Shown piece after piece: positions 17,308 to 26,129 of a stretch of 64,000 nucleotides of DNA. The position numbers and the translations under genes are program-made. Where the stretch lies: the NCBI RefSeq assembly GCF_004919685.1, contig NZ_SMYZ01000025.1:62001-126000 (forward strand). Reading direction: 5' to 3'. This stretch comes from Mesorhizobium norvegicum (GTDB lineage Bacteria; Pseudomonadota; Alphaproteobacteria; Rhizobiales; Rhizobiaceae). The notes beneath the pieces are model-generated. The model was given only the letters and a program-made list of their open reading frames with translations, searched no databases and was not told the origin of the DNA. The first letter of the stretch is position 1, and each line of letters begins with the position of its first letter.

Positions 17308-18828
17308 ATGCCAGCGCGGGACATCACCGGTATCAAAGGGCGCCTCCTGCAAGCGGTGCTGTCTGGCCGTTTCGAAGGCCGCAAGGGCTATCTGCTGGCC
17401 ATTTTCATGGTGGCGGTCGCTGTCCTGCTCCGATTTCTGTTGCAAGGGCTGCTCGAAGACCGGGCGACGTTTACCCTCTTTACGCCTGCTATCCTGGTCG
17501 CATCGATCGCTGGCGGTATCTGGCCTGGGCTGTTGTCCGTAGCACTTTCGCTAGGCGGAGCGTCGTGGCTGGACAGTCTTCAGTCCGATCGCGCCCAAAA
17601 TCCGGTTGAACTCGTTGTCTTCGCCCTTGTCGCCTTGGCGATCGCCTGGATGGGCGAAATGTTGCACCGTGCCAGCAAGGCAATCGATCGGGCCGAAAGC
17701 ACGCTCGACACGAGGGAGGCTCATCTTCGCTCCATTCTTGATACGGTGATCGACGCGACTGTCGTCATTGAAAAGGACGGCACGATCGTTTCGTTCAATG
17801 CGGCCGCTGTTCGGCAGTTCGGCTACGCCGAAGCAGAGGTCATTGGAGAGAATGTGCGCCTGCTGATGCCGGAGCCTTATCGCCACGAGCATGACGGCTA
17901 TATGCATAGGTACCTGACCACGGGAGAAAAACGGATCATCGGGATCGATCGCGTTGTTGCCGGTCGACGCAAGGACGGCTCGACGTTTCCGATGAAATTG
18001 GCGGTCGGCGAGATGAAGTCGGGTGGCAAGACCTTTTTTACCGGTTTCATCCGAGATCTTACGGAGCGTGAGGAATCGGCGGCTCGCCTGCATGAGATCC
18101 AGGGCGAACTGGCAAGGTTGGCACGCCTCAATGAACTTGGCGAAATGGCCTCGACGCTCGCTCACGAGTTGAATCAACCGCTCTCGGCGATTGCGAATTA
18201 CGTTCAAGGCTGTGCCCGCCTGCTGCGCGACATGGACGACGCCGTGGCGACAAAGATGAGGGCTGCACTGGAAGAAACCGCAAGGCAGTCGCTGCGTGCG
18301 GGGCAGATCATCCGCCATCTTCGCGAATTCGTCACCAAAGGCGCCACCGAGAAAGCACCGGAGAACATTCGCAGCCTGGTGGAAGAGGCAGGGGCTCTGG
18401 CGCTGGTCGGATCGCGCGAGCGCGGGGTGCGGACCGTATTCGACTTCGCGCCGGGACCGGCAACCGTGATGGTCGACCGCATCCAGATCCAGCAGGTGCT
18501 GACCAATCTCATGCGAAATGCCATGGATGCCATGCATGACAGCGCGCGCCGCGAGCTGGTTGTGCGCACCCATGCCGCGCAGGGCGGTGAAATCGCCGTC
18601 GTGGTCGAAGATACCGGGCCAGGGATTTCCGAGGAGATTTCCGCCCAGCTTTTCAAACCGTTCGTTACGACAAAGCCTGGTGGAATGGGTGTTGGACTGT
18701 CGATCTCCAAGCGGATCGTCGAGGCGCATGGTGGGACCATGACGGTAAGCCAGAACGCCGCTGGTGGCGCAACGTTCCGCTTCACGCTACCCGCATTTAC
18801 GGAAGAGGACACGCATGGAGACGGGTGA
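17308..18828 (+). CDS. fixL: Oxygen-sensing haem histidine kinase FixL
   Basis: A 506-aa sensor kinase. Residues about 28-118 hold four membrane segments. A PAS domain spans about 136-255 with the haem proximal His likely at 195 in [15 protein letters not shown], the FixL signature, followed by the regulatory Arg region [12 protein letters not shown]. The HisKA motif [15 protein letters not shown] carries phospho-His286, and an ATPase domain with VEDTGPGI and GGMGVGLSI ends the protein. FixL is active at low O2 and phosphorylates FixJ, whose gene overlaps its 3' end by 14 bp. Confidence 0.95.
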   Translation: MPARDITGIKGRLLQAVLSGRFEGRKGYLLAIFMVAVAVLLRFLLQGLLEDRATFTLFTPAILVASIAGGIWPGLLSVALSLGGASWLDSLQSDRAQNPVELVVFALVALAIAWMGEMLHRASKAIDRAESTLDTREAHLRSILDTVIDATVVIEKDGTIVSFNAAAVRQFGYAEAEVIGENVRLLMPEPYRHEHDGYMHRYLTTGEKRIIGIDRVVAGRRKDGSTFPMKLAVGEMKSGGKTFFTGFIRDLTEREESAARLHEIQGELARLARLNELGEMASTLAHELNQPLSAIANYVQGCARLLRDMDDAVATKMRAALEETARQSLRAGQIIRHLREFVTKGATEKAPENIRSLVEEAGALALVGSRERGVRTVFDFAPGPATVMVDRIQIQQVLTNLMRNAMDAMHDSARRELVVRTHAAQGGEIAVVVEDTGPGISEEISAQLFKPFVTTKPGGMGVGLSISKRIVEAHGGTMTVSQNAAGGATFRFTLPAFTEEDTHGDG

Positions 18829-19435
18829 CTACATCGTTCACATTGTCGATGACGAGGAACCGGTCAGGAAGTCGTTGGCATTTCTGCTCACAATGTCGGG
18901 ATTCGCCGTCAAGATGCACGAGAGCGCAACCGACTTTCTGGCTGCGGCATCGGGCATCAGAAATGGTGTTCTGGTGACTGACCTGCGCATGCCCGACATG
19001 ACCGGGGTGGAGCTTTTGCGAAATCTCGTGAAAGCAAATACCTCGCTTCCGGCCGTTGTCATCACAGGTCACGCCGATGTCCCCATGGCGGTTGAGGCGA
19101 TGAAGGCCGGCGCTACAGATTTCATCGAGAAGCCGTTCGAGGACGTTGTCCTTATTGAAGCCATCCAACGGGCGGCCGAACAACTTGTCGATAAACCGCC
19201 GCAGCTCGACGATGTCGCTTCGATCCAAACAAGGCTTGGGCGGTTGAGCGACCGCGAACGCCAGATTCTCTCTGGTGTGGTGGCTGGATTGCCGAACAAG
19301 TCGATCGCCTATGATCTAAATATCAGCCCGCGCACCGTCGAGGTGCACCGCGCCAATGTCATGGCCAAGATGCAGGCAACAAGCCTGCCGCAGCTTGTCC
19401 GGATGGCATTGGCCGCTGGTTTCGGTCCAGCCTGA
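18815..19435 (+). CDS. fixJ: Response regulator FixJ
   Basis: A 206-aa two-domain regulator. The receiver domain has the acidic pocket VDDEE, phospho-acceptor Asp56 in [13 protein letters not shown], Thr in [15 protein letters not shown] and Lys in FIEKPFED. A LuxR-type helix-turn-helix at about 140-200 contains [20 protein letters not shown]. The start [15 protein letters not shown] follows a purine-rich GGAAGAGGAC within fixL. Phosphorylated FixJ activates fixK; a FixJ-like box is present in front of fixK downstream. A perfect 16-bp tandem duplication spans its stop codon. Confidence 0.95.
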   Translation: METGDYIVHIVDDEEPVRKSLAFLLTMSGFAVKMHESATDFLAAASGIRNGVLVTDLRMPDMTGVELLRNLVKANTSLPAVVITGHADVPMAVEAMKAGATDFIEKPFEDVVLIEAIQRAAEQLVDKPPQLDDVASIQTRLGRLSDRERQILSGVVAGLPNKSIAYDLNISPRTVEVHRANVMAKMQATSLPQLVRMALAAGFGPA

Positions 19436-19458
19436 ATTTCGCCCAGCCTGAATTTCGC
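19427..19458. repeat. 16-bp perfect tandem duplication across the fixJ stop
   Basis: CCAGCCTGAATTTCGC occurs twice head to tail (19427-19442 and 19443-19458). The fixJ TGA lies in the first copy, so the protein is unaffected. Confidence 0.85.
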
Positions 19459-19463
19459 AAGGA

Positions 19464-19477
19464 TTGATCTGGCGCAA
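19464..19477. promoter_or_regulatory. FixK/FNR-like box upstream of the FixT-like gene
   Basis: TTGATCTGGCGCAA, identical to the site in front of ccoN, centred about 86 bp before the start of the receiver-only gene at 19557. Confidence 0.7.
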
Positions 19478-19556
19478 CGCGGGACGCGCCGGATTGCTGC
19501 TGGCTGCGAGATGGCCGGCGGGATGAACTCGCTGGCATATCCGGAAGCTGTGATCC

Positions 19557-19916
19557 TTGCCCGCCGCCAAAACCATATTAGTCGTGGCGCCCGACCCGGG
19601 GCTCAGGCATTCGCTCGAGTTCGCGCTTGAAGTGGAAGGCTTCCCGGTTGAATCGCATGCGTTGCTTTCGACAGTTGAGGTTTCCCCCGAGGCAAACGCT
19701 GCTGCCTGCGTCATCGTCGACGAAAGTGCGATCCGGCTCAGTCCTGCTGGACGCCAGCCGCTTGCCCGTTTCGCCGGGCGGGTGATTCTTCTTGTAGAAG
19801 AAGTCGATCCAACCGCTGGTCCCGAAGGGTTCGCGATCCTGACCAAGCCGGTCGAGGGGAATGACCTGATTGACATGGTGCTGGCTTTTTCGGCCCGCCA
19901 CCTACTCGCGGACTAA
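19557..19916 (+). CDS. Receiver-only protein, FixT-like
   Basis: A 119-aa single-domain receiver-like protein. It keeps the central Asp (residue 55 in CVIVDES) and the Lys-Pro pair (ILTKPVEG), but the N-terminal acidic pair is reduced to APDPG and the usual Thr/Ser after strand 4 is lost (ILLVEEVD). It starts with TTG behind GGAAGC. Between fixLJ and fixK, with a FixK-type box upstream, it matches the position and architecture expected of FixT, the small FixK-induced inhibitor of FixL in Sinorhizobium and Caulobacter. It has only one Cys, so the iron-sulfur binding described for Caulobacter FixT is unlikely. FixT function is inference. Confidence 0.65.
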   Translation: MPAAKTILVVAPDPGLRHSLEFALEVEGFPVESHALLSTVEVSPEANAAACVIVDESAIRLSPAGRQPLARFAGRVILLVEEVDPTAGPEGFAILTKPVEGNDLIDMVLAFSARHLLAD

Positions 19917-19930
19917 GTAAAATCCCTTAG
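19914..19930. promoter_or_regulatory. FixJ-like binding site upstream of fixK
   Basis: TAAGTAAAATCCCTTAG resembles the FixJ consensus seen at rhizobial fixK and nifA promoters (T-x-x-GTA-x-x-TTTCCC-like). It overlaps the stop of the FixT-like gene and lies about 70-85 bp before fixK. The match is by eye. Confidence 0.45.
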
Positions 19931-19998
19931 GACATAACCGAATTTCGCAGACCGGCATTCTGCGCGATTGCTGTTTCACCGAAATCTGGGAAACAGCA

Positions 19999-20646
19999 AT
20001 GAACGCAATCGTCAACACTCGGGTGCCCTTCGAGATCCTGACCTCCCTGGCCCCGCAACTTGACGTGCCGAATGATGGCAGGCCGGTGCCGCTCTCGTTC
20101 TTCCACGCAGGCTCAGAGATCTACGCACAAGGCGAAAAGGTCGCTTCCCACTACCAGATCGAGTTCGGCGCGGTCCGCATTTACCGACTGCTTGCCGATG
20201 GGCGCAGGCAAATCACGGCGTTCCATCTGGCCGGAGAGATGTTTGGGTTTGAAGCTGACCTTGCTCACCACTTCTTTGCCGAGGCCATCGTCACGACAGG
20301 GCTGCGGACATTCCGACCAGTGGCCGGCCTGGACAGATCGCGCGAACTGCTGCCGCTTGCCCTTCGCTGCATGGTGCGTGCCCAGGAACATCTGCTGGTG
20401 GTCGGCCGGCAGACGGCGATCGAACGCATCGCCGCTTTCCTAATCGACATGGCTGATCGCCAGGGAGAACTCACTCAGATCGAGCTGCCGATGTCCCGGC
20501 AGGATATCGGCGACTACCTCGGCCTCACGATCGAAACAGTATCGCGCGTGCTATCGAGATTACGCGACAGGGGCGTGCTCAAGTTTCACGGACTTCGTAG
20601 CCTCGAAATCCGCAAGCCTGAAACGCTCCGTTCCCTGTGCGAGTGA
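19999..20646 (+). CDS. fixK: CRP/FNR-family regulator FixK
   Basis: A 215-aa CRP/FNR regulator with a cyclic-nucleotide-like beta-roll at about residues 30-125, a dimer helix, and a C-terminal HTH_Crp whose recognition helix reads LTIETVSRVLSRLRDRG, with the E-x(2)-SR residues that contact TTGAT half-sites. The N-terminus lacks the Cys cluster of oxygen-sensing FNR, so it is of the FixK type, controlled by FixLJ. It probably acts on the TTGAT-type boxes in this island. Confidence 0.92.
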   Translation: MNAIVNTRVPFEILTSLAPQLDVPNDGRPVPLSFFHAGSEIYAQGEKVASHYQIEFGAVRIYRLLADGRRQITAFHLAGEMFGFEADLAHHFFAEAIVTTGLRTFRPVAGLDRSRELLPLALRCMVRAQEHLLVVGRQTAIERIAAFLIDMADRQGELTQIELPMSRQDIGDYLGLTIETVSRVLSRLRDRGVLKFHGLRSLEIRKPETLRSLCE

Positions 20647-20734
20647 TCTATGCCTCTAGAGTCGTCGCAGTAGCCGGCACAGCCGCAGATGCACCGACTC
20701 TGAGCCACTCTTGGGATGCGTCCAACGATGGTGC

Positions 20735-20748
20735 TTGACTTGCGTCAA
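20735..20748. promoter_or_regulatory. Perfect FNR/FixK palindrome without an obvious target gene
   Basis: TTGACTTGCGTCAA (TTGAC-N4-GTCAA) lies in the 237-bp gap between fixK and the convergent PNPOx-like gene. No open frame with a ribosome-binding site starts downstream on the plus strand, and fixK reads towards it. Confidence 0.65.
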
Positions 20749-20883
20749 GATCACGGCGTTGGACCTCAGCGTCAGCAGCGCAAGTCGCTATACCGATGAT
20801 CTATCTGTGCAATTTCCGCACTTCCGCGTCGGCCCGGCCGTCGCTCTTCGACGGTGATGATGTATTGAGGCACTGAAAACGGC

Positions 20884-21330
20884 CTACTCGTTTGCTTCCC
20901 GGCCTGACACCTGCACGACGAGGATCCGGAAGAACACGTGCGGCGTACTATCTGACACCGGAGTCGGAACCGGTTTGAGGGCGCCGGGCTCCCACCAGTC
21001 GGCGTGCTTGCTCAGCAACGTCCAGGCATGGTCGCGCTCGAGCTTGTAGCCTATGCGGTCAGGCAGTTCCTCATAGCGGCCATCGACAACCACGCTTTTC
21101 CAGCCCCGCCCTTCGCCGTGTTCGTCGACCTGGACGGACACCAGTGGGTTGGCGCGCATCCAGTCGATCTTCTTGCCCGGCATGGAAAACGCGTAGATAT
21201 GATTGTCGGCGTATGCATAGTGCACCGGAACGACATACGGCTGCCCGTCCTTGGCGCACGCCAGGCGGGCCACGCGATTGGCTGTCAGCATCTTGGTGCA
21301 TTCCAGGGTAGAGAGTGTGCGGATATGCAT
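20884..21330 (-). CDS. Pyridoxamine 5'-phosphate oxidase-like flavin-binding protein
   Basis: A 148-aa protein of the split-barrel PNPOx-like (Pyridox_ox_2) family: TNRVARLACAKDGQPYVVPVHYAY, IYAFSMPGKKIDWMRANPLVSVQVDE and SVVVDGRYEELP-type segments follow the family order. Such proteins bind FMN or F420 and reduce small substrates, or act as haem-binding stress proteins. The C-terminal region is longer than in the minimal fold. It is convergent with fixK; no anaerobic box lies directly in front of it. Confidence 0.85.
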   Translation of the reverse strand: MHIRTLSTLECTKMLTANRVARLACAKDGQPYVVPVHYAYADNHIYAFSMPGKKIDWMRANPLVSVQVDEHGEGRGWKSVVVDGRYEELPDRIGYKLERDHAWTLLSKHADWWEPGALKPVPTPVSDSTPHVFFRILVVQVSGREANE

Positions 21331-21426
21331 CCTGCGATCTCCTGCGTTCTGCGTCGATTCCCTGTCGTCTTAAGGCCAAGGGATTCAGGTAGGGGCACCA
21401 TGCCGCGCCGCGAGGATTGAACCTCG

Positions 21427-21681
21427 TCAGCCAGGCTGCAGTGTGTGATCCAATGTTGCGAGCACCGAACCGGGTTCGATGACGGCGTTCGCCGTCGCGA
21501 CAATCGTCGCGCGCCCGCTTGCAGGCGCGACGATCTCATGCAACGCGTCTTCAATTCGAACTTCCGCTATCCGCTCGCCAACCTTGATCGTGGCACCGCT
21601 GGCGATGAACCATCGCTCTACAATGCCCTCAGGCAACATGCTGGATGCCCATAGTGCTTCATCGACCTTGATGTTCTGCAT
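21427..21681 (-). CDS. Stand-alone lipoyl/biotinyl-like domain lacking the acceptor lysine
   Basis: An 84-aa protein matching the biotinyl/lipoyl hammerhead: GIVERWFIASGATIKVGERIAEV, the hairpin IEDALHEIVAPASG and a closing GSVLATLD. At the hairpin tip, where E-T-D-K-A normally carries the modified Lys, this protein has IEDAL with Asp45 and no Lys nearby, so it should not be lipoylated or biotinylated. AAAGGAG lies 7 nt before the ATG, and a perfect FNR-type palindrome is centred 57 bp upstream, so it is probably induced at low oxygen. Its role is unknown. Confidence 0.75.
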   Translation of the reverse strand: MQNIKVDEALWASSMLPEGIVERWFIASGATIKVGERIAEVRIEDALHEIVAPASGRATIVATANAVIEPGSVLATLDHTLQPG

Positions 21682-21731
21682 CGTGGTTCTCCTTTGAAGC
21701 TGGGATCATAGTCCACTCGCCAAGGCAATCT

Positions 21732-21745
21732 TTGATCACGATCAA
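21732..21745. promoter_or_regulatory. Perfect FNR/FixK anaerobox upstream of the lipoyl-like gene
   Basis: TTGATCACGATCAA is a perfect TTGAT-N4-ATCAA palindrome centred 57 bp before the ATG at 21681, consistent with a class II activator site and a short leader. Confidence 0.8.
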
Positions 21746-21843
21746 GGAGCCGGACTGGCTTTTGCTGGCGGCTACGATCGGAAAACCGATCTTGCATCTC
21801 GCGGTCGGCGAGGCCCAGCATTCGGTGGTGGTTTGAACCTCAA

Positions 21844-22275
21844 TCAGAAATACTCCCCCGCCCTGAACGGGCCGATTCGGGTTCCCGCAGCGACCAGGTA
21901 GGCAGTCGACCAGCCAATCAGCAGAAATCCGTTCATGCCCTCCAGTGCCGCCAGCACGCGCCATGCGTGAGCGGGTACGACGTCGCCATAGCCGACCGTT
22001 GAAAAGGTAATCGTCGAAAAGTACAGGGCGGTCTCGAAGTCGGCGAAGATATCAAGCAGCCGGTACAGCCCTGCCCAGAGCCAGATCTCGGTTGTCATGA
22101 CGGCGAAGAGCCCCATCACCACGCTGATCATTGCGACTGTACGGCTGCGGCGCCCATGCATGCAAAACCGGGCGACGAGATATCCCATTGCATGGGTAAC
22201 GGCGATCAGCCCAAACGTATGGACCAGGACCGTCAGACTGATGACGACGGTGCCGATGAGCAGATTGAGGATCAT
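21844..22275 (-). CDS. Two-pore-helix type potassium channel family protein
   Basis: A 143-aa membrane protein with about four hydrophobic segments and the K+ selectivity filter TVGYGD at residues 93-98 (FSTITFSTVGYGDVVP). It has no RCK or cyclic-nucleotide domain, so gating is unclear. It belongs to the ion_trans_2 family of small channels. It lies upstream of the lipoyl-like gene on the same strand. Its link to the microaerobic genes is only positional. Confidence 0.85.
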   Translation of the reverse strand: MILNLLIGTVVISLTVLVHTFGLIAVTHAMGYLVARFCMHGRRSRTVAMISVVMGLFAVMTTEIWLWAGLYRLLDIFADFETALYFSTITFSTVGYGDVVPAHAWRVLAALEGMNGFLLIGWSTAYLVAAGTRIGPFRAGEYF

Positions 22276-22535
22276 GCGCGGAACGTAGCGACTCAGGGGT
22301 CCTAGTCCTTGTGCGAGATCAATCCTGATGCCGGCGAGCTACCGTGGCGGACTTGAAGGAGGCTGCTCGATCGGCACCCTTCCATAGCCGTCGGGGTTCC
22401 AGGACGAGATCGTCCGCGCCGGTGGTGTGGCGCGGACGCTCTGAAGAGATACGCGATTGATTCCGGAGTACCTATTCCACTCACCCTGAGGCTCGTCAGG
22501 CAAAGGTGGTCGAGAGGCGCGGCCACCTGGCTGAC

Positions 22536-23305
22536 TTAGGCATATGCGGCTTCGGTCTTCTTCGCACTCGTCTCTATCGGCGCGGTGAGATCCAGAACCA
22601 TGCGGCCGTCGATCTTGCCTGCCTTGAGCCTCGTGAGGATCGCGTTGATATCGCTCAATGGCGCCTTGGTGATCTCTGCCCGCACCTTGCCCTCGGCCGC
22701 GAAGGCAATGGCCTCGTCGAGATCGCGTCGCGTACCGACGATGGATCCGCGCAAGGTAATGCGCTTCAGCACGACGTCGAAGATCGGGGTCGGGAATTCT
22801 CCGGCCGGAAGACCGACAAGGGCGACCGTACCCTTGCGACGCACCATGTGCACCGCCTGGGTGAAGGCTGGTGGCGAGATGGCTGTCACCAGAATGCCGT
22901 GGGCGCCGCCACGCGTCGCCTTGAGGACATCGGCCACTGCGTTCGGAGAGCGGGCGTCGATGGCCACGTCCGCTCCGGTCGCTCGCGCCAGAGCGAGCTT
23001 GTCCGGCGTGACGTCGAGCGCCACGACTTTGAAGCCCATCGCCTTGGCATACTGGACCGCCACATGGCCGAGGCCTACTGGACCGCCACATGGCCGAGGC
23101 CGCCGATGCCCGAGATCGCCACCCATTCGCCCGGACGTGCCTCGGTCTCCTTCAACCCCTTGTAGGTCGTGACGCCAGCGAACAGGATCGGGGCCATCTG
23201 GGCGAAATCGACACCGGCTGGAAGTCGCGCGGTGAAAGCCGCAGAAGCGATGACATACTCCGCGAAGCCGCCATCGCAGCTATAGCCTGTATCGCGCTGG
23301 ATGTT
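22536..23305 (-). pseudogene. Zinc-type alcohol dehydrogenase (AdhP-like), truncated and frameshifted
   Basis: Two overlapping frames together give the C-terminal two thirds of a class III-like Zn alcohol dehydrogenase. [14 protein letters not shown] to [17 protein letters not shown] ends at a stop near 23075; then [20 protein letters not shown] runs to the end with FPTPIFDVVLKRITLRGSIVG. A 26-bp tandem duplication (23050-23101) repeats the GLGHVAVQ coding segment and shifts the frame. About 125 N-terminal residues, including the catalytic-zinc and structural-zinc Cys ligands, are missing upstream of 23305. It should not make an active enzyme. Confidence 0.8.
23050..23101. repeat. 26-bp perfect tandem duplication in the alcohol dehydrogenase relic
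   Basis: The unit beginning TACTGGACCGCCACATGGCC (26 bp) occurs at 23050-23075 and again at 23076-23101. As 26 is not a multiple of three, it causes the frameshift. Confidence 0.92.
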
Positions 23306-23378
23306 CCCCGGCTTCAAGAAGGAAGTTGCCATGTCCCAGCACGCCCTCGAACTCGTCCGTTCCAAGGGAAATATTCCA

Positions 23379-23978
23379 TTACTGCTCCTTCTTGAACAAA
23401 TCCTGGAAGATCAGCTGGCCCCAAATGCGGCCGCGTGCGTGCACCAGCGCGCCACCCTCGTTGAGCTTTCCCAGCTTGACGGGTGCGAACCCGAGTTGTT
23501 TGGCCAAGGCCGCCACGGGAGCGGTCGCGTCCTCGTCGTCGCTCGACAGAAAGACCACCCGGTGGCCGCCCTCGACGACCGGATCGGTAGCCAGGGTGGC
23601 TGCAATCAAGTGATTGAAGCCTTTCACGAACTTGGCGCCGGTGAACGACTTCGCAACGAAGGCGGAGGACGGGAGGCCGTCCAGCTCTTCAGGGACAGGA
23701 AACGCGTTCATCGCGTCGATGACTGTCTTGCCTCTCCAGCTCGGCAGGGCTTTCGCAACCTCGCGATGCTCCCCGAAAGGGACCGCCAAGATGATTGTGT
23801 CGGCCTCGAGTGCTTCCCGCAGCGACTTGGCGACGACCGTGGGTCCAATCGCCCGAGCCTGCGGCGCCAACGCCTCGGGCGGACGGCGGCTCGCGACGGT
23901 CACGTCGATGTTTTTACGGGCGAAGGCATGGGCGAGAGCCTGGCCTATCTTACCGAATCCTACAATCGCGTAGTTCAT
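23379..23978 (-). CDS. NADPH-dependent F420 reductase-like oxidoreductase
   Basis: A 199-aa protein with a Rossmann start, [20 protein letters not shown], and the family blocks [32 protein letters not shown] and [13 protein letters not shown], typical of 'NADP oxidoreductase coenzyme F420-dependent' proteins. In proteobacteria such proteins are usually NADP-binding dehydrogenases of unknown substrate rather than true F420 reductases. It lies between the SDR gene and the broken alcohol dehydrogenase, all on the minus strand. Confidence 0.85.
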   Translation of the reverse strand: MNYAIVGFGKIGQALAHAFARKNIDVTVASRRPPEALAPQARAIGPTVVAKSLREALEADTIILAVPFGEHREVAKALPSWRGKTVIDAMNAFPVPEELDGLPSSAFVAKSFTGAKFVKGFNHLIAATLATDPVVEGGHRVVFLSSDDEDATAPVAALAKQLGFAPVKLGKLNEGGALVHARGRIWGQLIFQDLFKKEQ

Positions 23979-24127
23979 AATGCTTCTCCGATCCGTGTTG
24001 GTATTGTTTCCCCAGACTTCAACGGCGCTGGGTTATCCGTTCCGCTGTGTGGCGACCTTTGCGTAGTGTTCCACCATGGACACGCTAGTTCCCGCCGGTC
24101 AGCCGCTTCCCGCGACCCGGCGCGATT

Positions 24128-24862
24128 TCAGATGGCCGAGAAGCCGCCGTCGACAGACAACTCCACCCCATTCACGAAGCTCGAATCGTCTGAAGCAAGA
24201 AACAGCGCGACCGCCGCAATTTCCTCAGGACGCCCCATCTTTCCCCGCGGGATCAGGGATTCGAACATCCGCTTCGCCTCCTCGGTGAGAACTTGGTCCT
24301 GCATCGGTGTGGCGATCGGCCCCGGGCTCAGCACGTTCACCCGGATATTCCTGCCCTTCAGTTCGTTGAGCCAAGTGCGTGCGAATGAGCGCAACGCCGC
24401 CTTGCTCGCCGCATACACGCCGTAACCAGGAAAACCTTTCACCGAAGCAACTGACCCGGTCATGAAGATCGATCCGCCATCGTTGAACAGCGGTAGCGCC
24501 TTCTGAACCGTAAACAGCGTGCCGCGCGTATTCAGGCCGAAGGTCACATCGAAATGCTGCTCGGTAATCTCGCCCAGTGGGACGGCTTCGCCCGCGCCGG
24601 CGCTCGCGTACAGGACGTCGATCTTGCCCTTTTCCCGCTTGACCGTGTCGAACAGGCGGTCGATGTCGTCGAGATTGGCCGCGTCGCCGCGCACGCCGGT
24701 CACGTTCCGGCCAATCAGCTTGACGGCTTCGTCGAGCGCCTCCTGTCTCCGGCCCGTGATGAAAACATAGGCACCTTCTTCAACGAACCGCTTGGCGCTC
24801 GCCAGCGCCATGCCGCTCGATCCACCCGTGACGACTGCAACCTTACCCTCAAGCTTTCCCAT
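24128..24862 (-). CDS. Short-chain dehydrogenase/reductase
   Basis: A 244-aa classical SDR. The cofactor loop reads TGGSSGMALA, where the third Gly of TGxxxGxG is Ala; the active site YxxxK is present in YGVYAASKAAL with the preceding Ser in FMTGSVASVKG. The conserved PG motif follows in NVLSPGPIATPM. The substrate cannot be read. It is divergent from a LysR gene that probably regulates it and the next minus-strand genes. Confidence 0.88.
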   Translation of the reverse strand: MGKLEGKVAVVTGGSSGMALASAKRFVEEGAYVFITGRRQEALDEAVKLIGRNVTGVRGDAANLDDIDRLFDTVKREKGKIDVLYASAGAGEAVPLGEITEQHFDVTFGLNTRGTLFTVQKALPLFNDGGSIFMTGSVASVKGFPGYGVYAASKAALRSFARTWLNELKGRNIRVNVLSPGPIATPMQDQVLTEEAKRMFESLIPRGKMGRPEEIAAVALFLASDDSSFVNGVELSVDGGFSAI

Positions 24863-25082
24863 GACTTCTCCTTTGGTGATGTCGGGACAGCATCTGCCTC
24901 CGAGAACCTCGAAATGGGTCCGCCGGCGTCAGTTGTTGAGTGCGGAAGCGCGCACATCGGTGGTGCGAAATCGATCCGGCTGGACGACTGACGCCAGCCG
25001 CGACGATCGGTGTCCGCCGTTAGGAATTGGGCCGCGCTCGTCGACATAAGCTATGATGACCGCCCGTACTGCTGTTCGATGT

Positions 25083-25189
25083 GTTAGAGCAGTTCACCGT
25101 TTCACGGAAACGGCGACCCGCTCTAACTCTTTGTTTTGACGCAATTCCGGACGGAAAACCGTTTCACACTTTTCCTGGAATTGCTCTAG
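25083..25189. repeat. RIME-like two-hairpin intergenic repeat
   Basis: The first hairpin has arms GTTAGAGC (25083-25090) and GCTCTAAC (25120-25127). The second has arms GCAATTCC (25141-25148) and GGAATTGC (25177-25184). They are joined by a TCTTTGTTTTGA linker. This double-palindrome layout is common between genes in rhizobia. It occupies part of the 370-bp gap between the SDR and LysR genes; the rest shows no gene. Confidence 0.7.
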
Positions 25190-25232
25190 ATACGGGCTTT
25201 GGAAGGCGCACCGCGCGGTGCCGGATTGCACC

Positions 25233-26129
25233 ATGATCGACTGGGATGACGTTCGCTATTTTCTTGCCGTCGCGCGCGGAGGCTCGGTGCGGGCCGCCGC
25301 CGCGCACCTCGGGGTGAATCACTCGACCGTGCTGCGACGCATCGCTCAGCTCGAGGAACGCCTCGGAACGCACATGTTCGAAAAGCTGCCTTCGGGCTAC
25401 CGCCTGACGGCTGCGGGCGAGGAGGTCCTCGAGCTCGCGAACCAGATGGAAGCGTCGTCGCACCAGCTGGAGACGCGCGTCTTCGGGCGCGACCAGAGCG
25501 TGCGCGGGCTTCTGCGGGTGACGCTGGCACCGCCCCTCGCGACACACCTGCTCATGCCGGACTTCGCCGATTTCGCGCGTCTGCATCCGGACATCGAGAT
25601 GGAAATCTTGTCGTCCGGTGAGCTGGCAAATCTGACCAACCGCGAGGCCGACGTCGCGATCCGCGTCGTATACGACCGCAAAACCCTGCCGCTCAATCTT
25701 CACGGCATGAAGGGACCGGAGCTGTTCGGCGGCGTCTACATGTCCTGCGATCGACTAGCCGCGTGGCGTGCGGGCGCGCCTGATCCCATCCGGTGGATCG
25801 TCATAAGCATTCATGGAATCCCGGACTGGGCCAGCGAGGGTGAGGTTCGCACCACGGGGGTTCCATTCAGGATCTCGGACGCCGAGGCGCAGATCGTTGC
25901 CGTACGGCAAGGGCTCGGGATGACGACACTGCCGTGCTTCGTTGGCGATGCCGACCCCCTACTGGTGAGGGTGCCGGGTACCGACCTGCACATGTACGGA
26001 ACGGTTTGGCTCCTCACACAGGGGGAGACACGCAAGACGAAGCGCGTGCGGCTCTTCACCGAGTTCGTATCCCGCAGGCTCGCCGCGTATGCGCCGCTTC
26101 TCGCGGGACTGTCCGTATCGCGCGACTGA
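25233..26129 (+). CDS. LysR-family transcriptional regulator
   Basis: A 298-aa LysR regulator starting MIDWDDVRYFLAVARGGSVR. The winged helix covers residues 1-60 (VNHSTVLRRIAQLEERLG) and the effector domain covers about 90-290. A GTG five codons earlier is an alternative start. It is divergent from the SDR gene, its likely target; LysR members of this short type often autoregulate and control one nearby dehydrogenase. The effector is unknown. Confidence 0.9.
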   Translation: MIDWDDVRYFLAVARGGSVRAAAAHLGVNHSTVLRRIAQLEERLGTHMFEKLPSGYRLTAAGEEVLELANQMEASSHQLETRVFGRDQSVRGLLRVTLAPPLATHLLMPDFADFARLHPDIEMEILSSGELANLTNREADVAIRVVYDRKTLPLNLHGMKGPELFGGVYMSCDRLAAWRAGAPDPIRWIVISIHGIPDWASEGEVRTTGVPFRISDAEAQIVAVRQGLGMTTLPCFVGDADPLLVRVPGTDLHMYGTVWLLTQGETRKTKRVRLFTEFVSRRLAAYAPLLAGLSVSRD

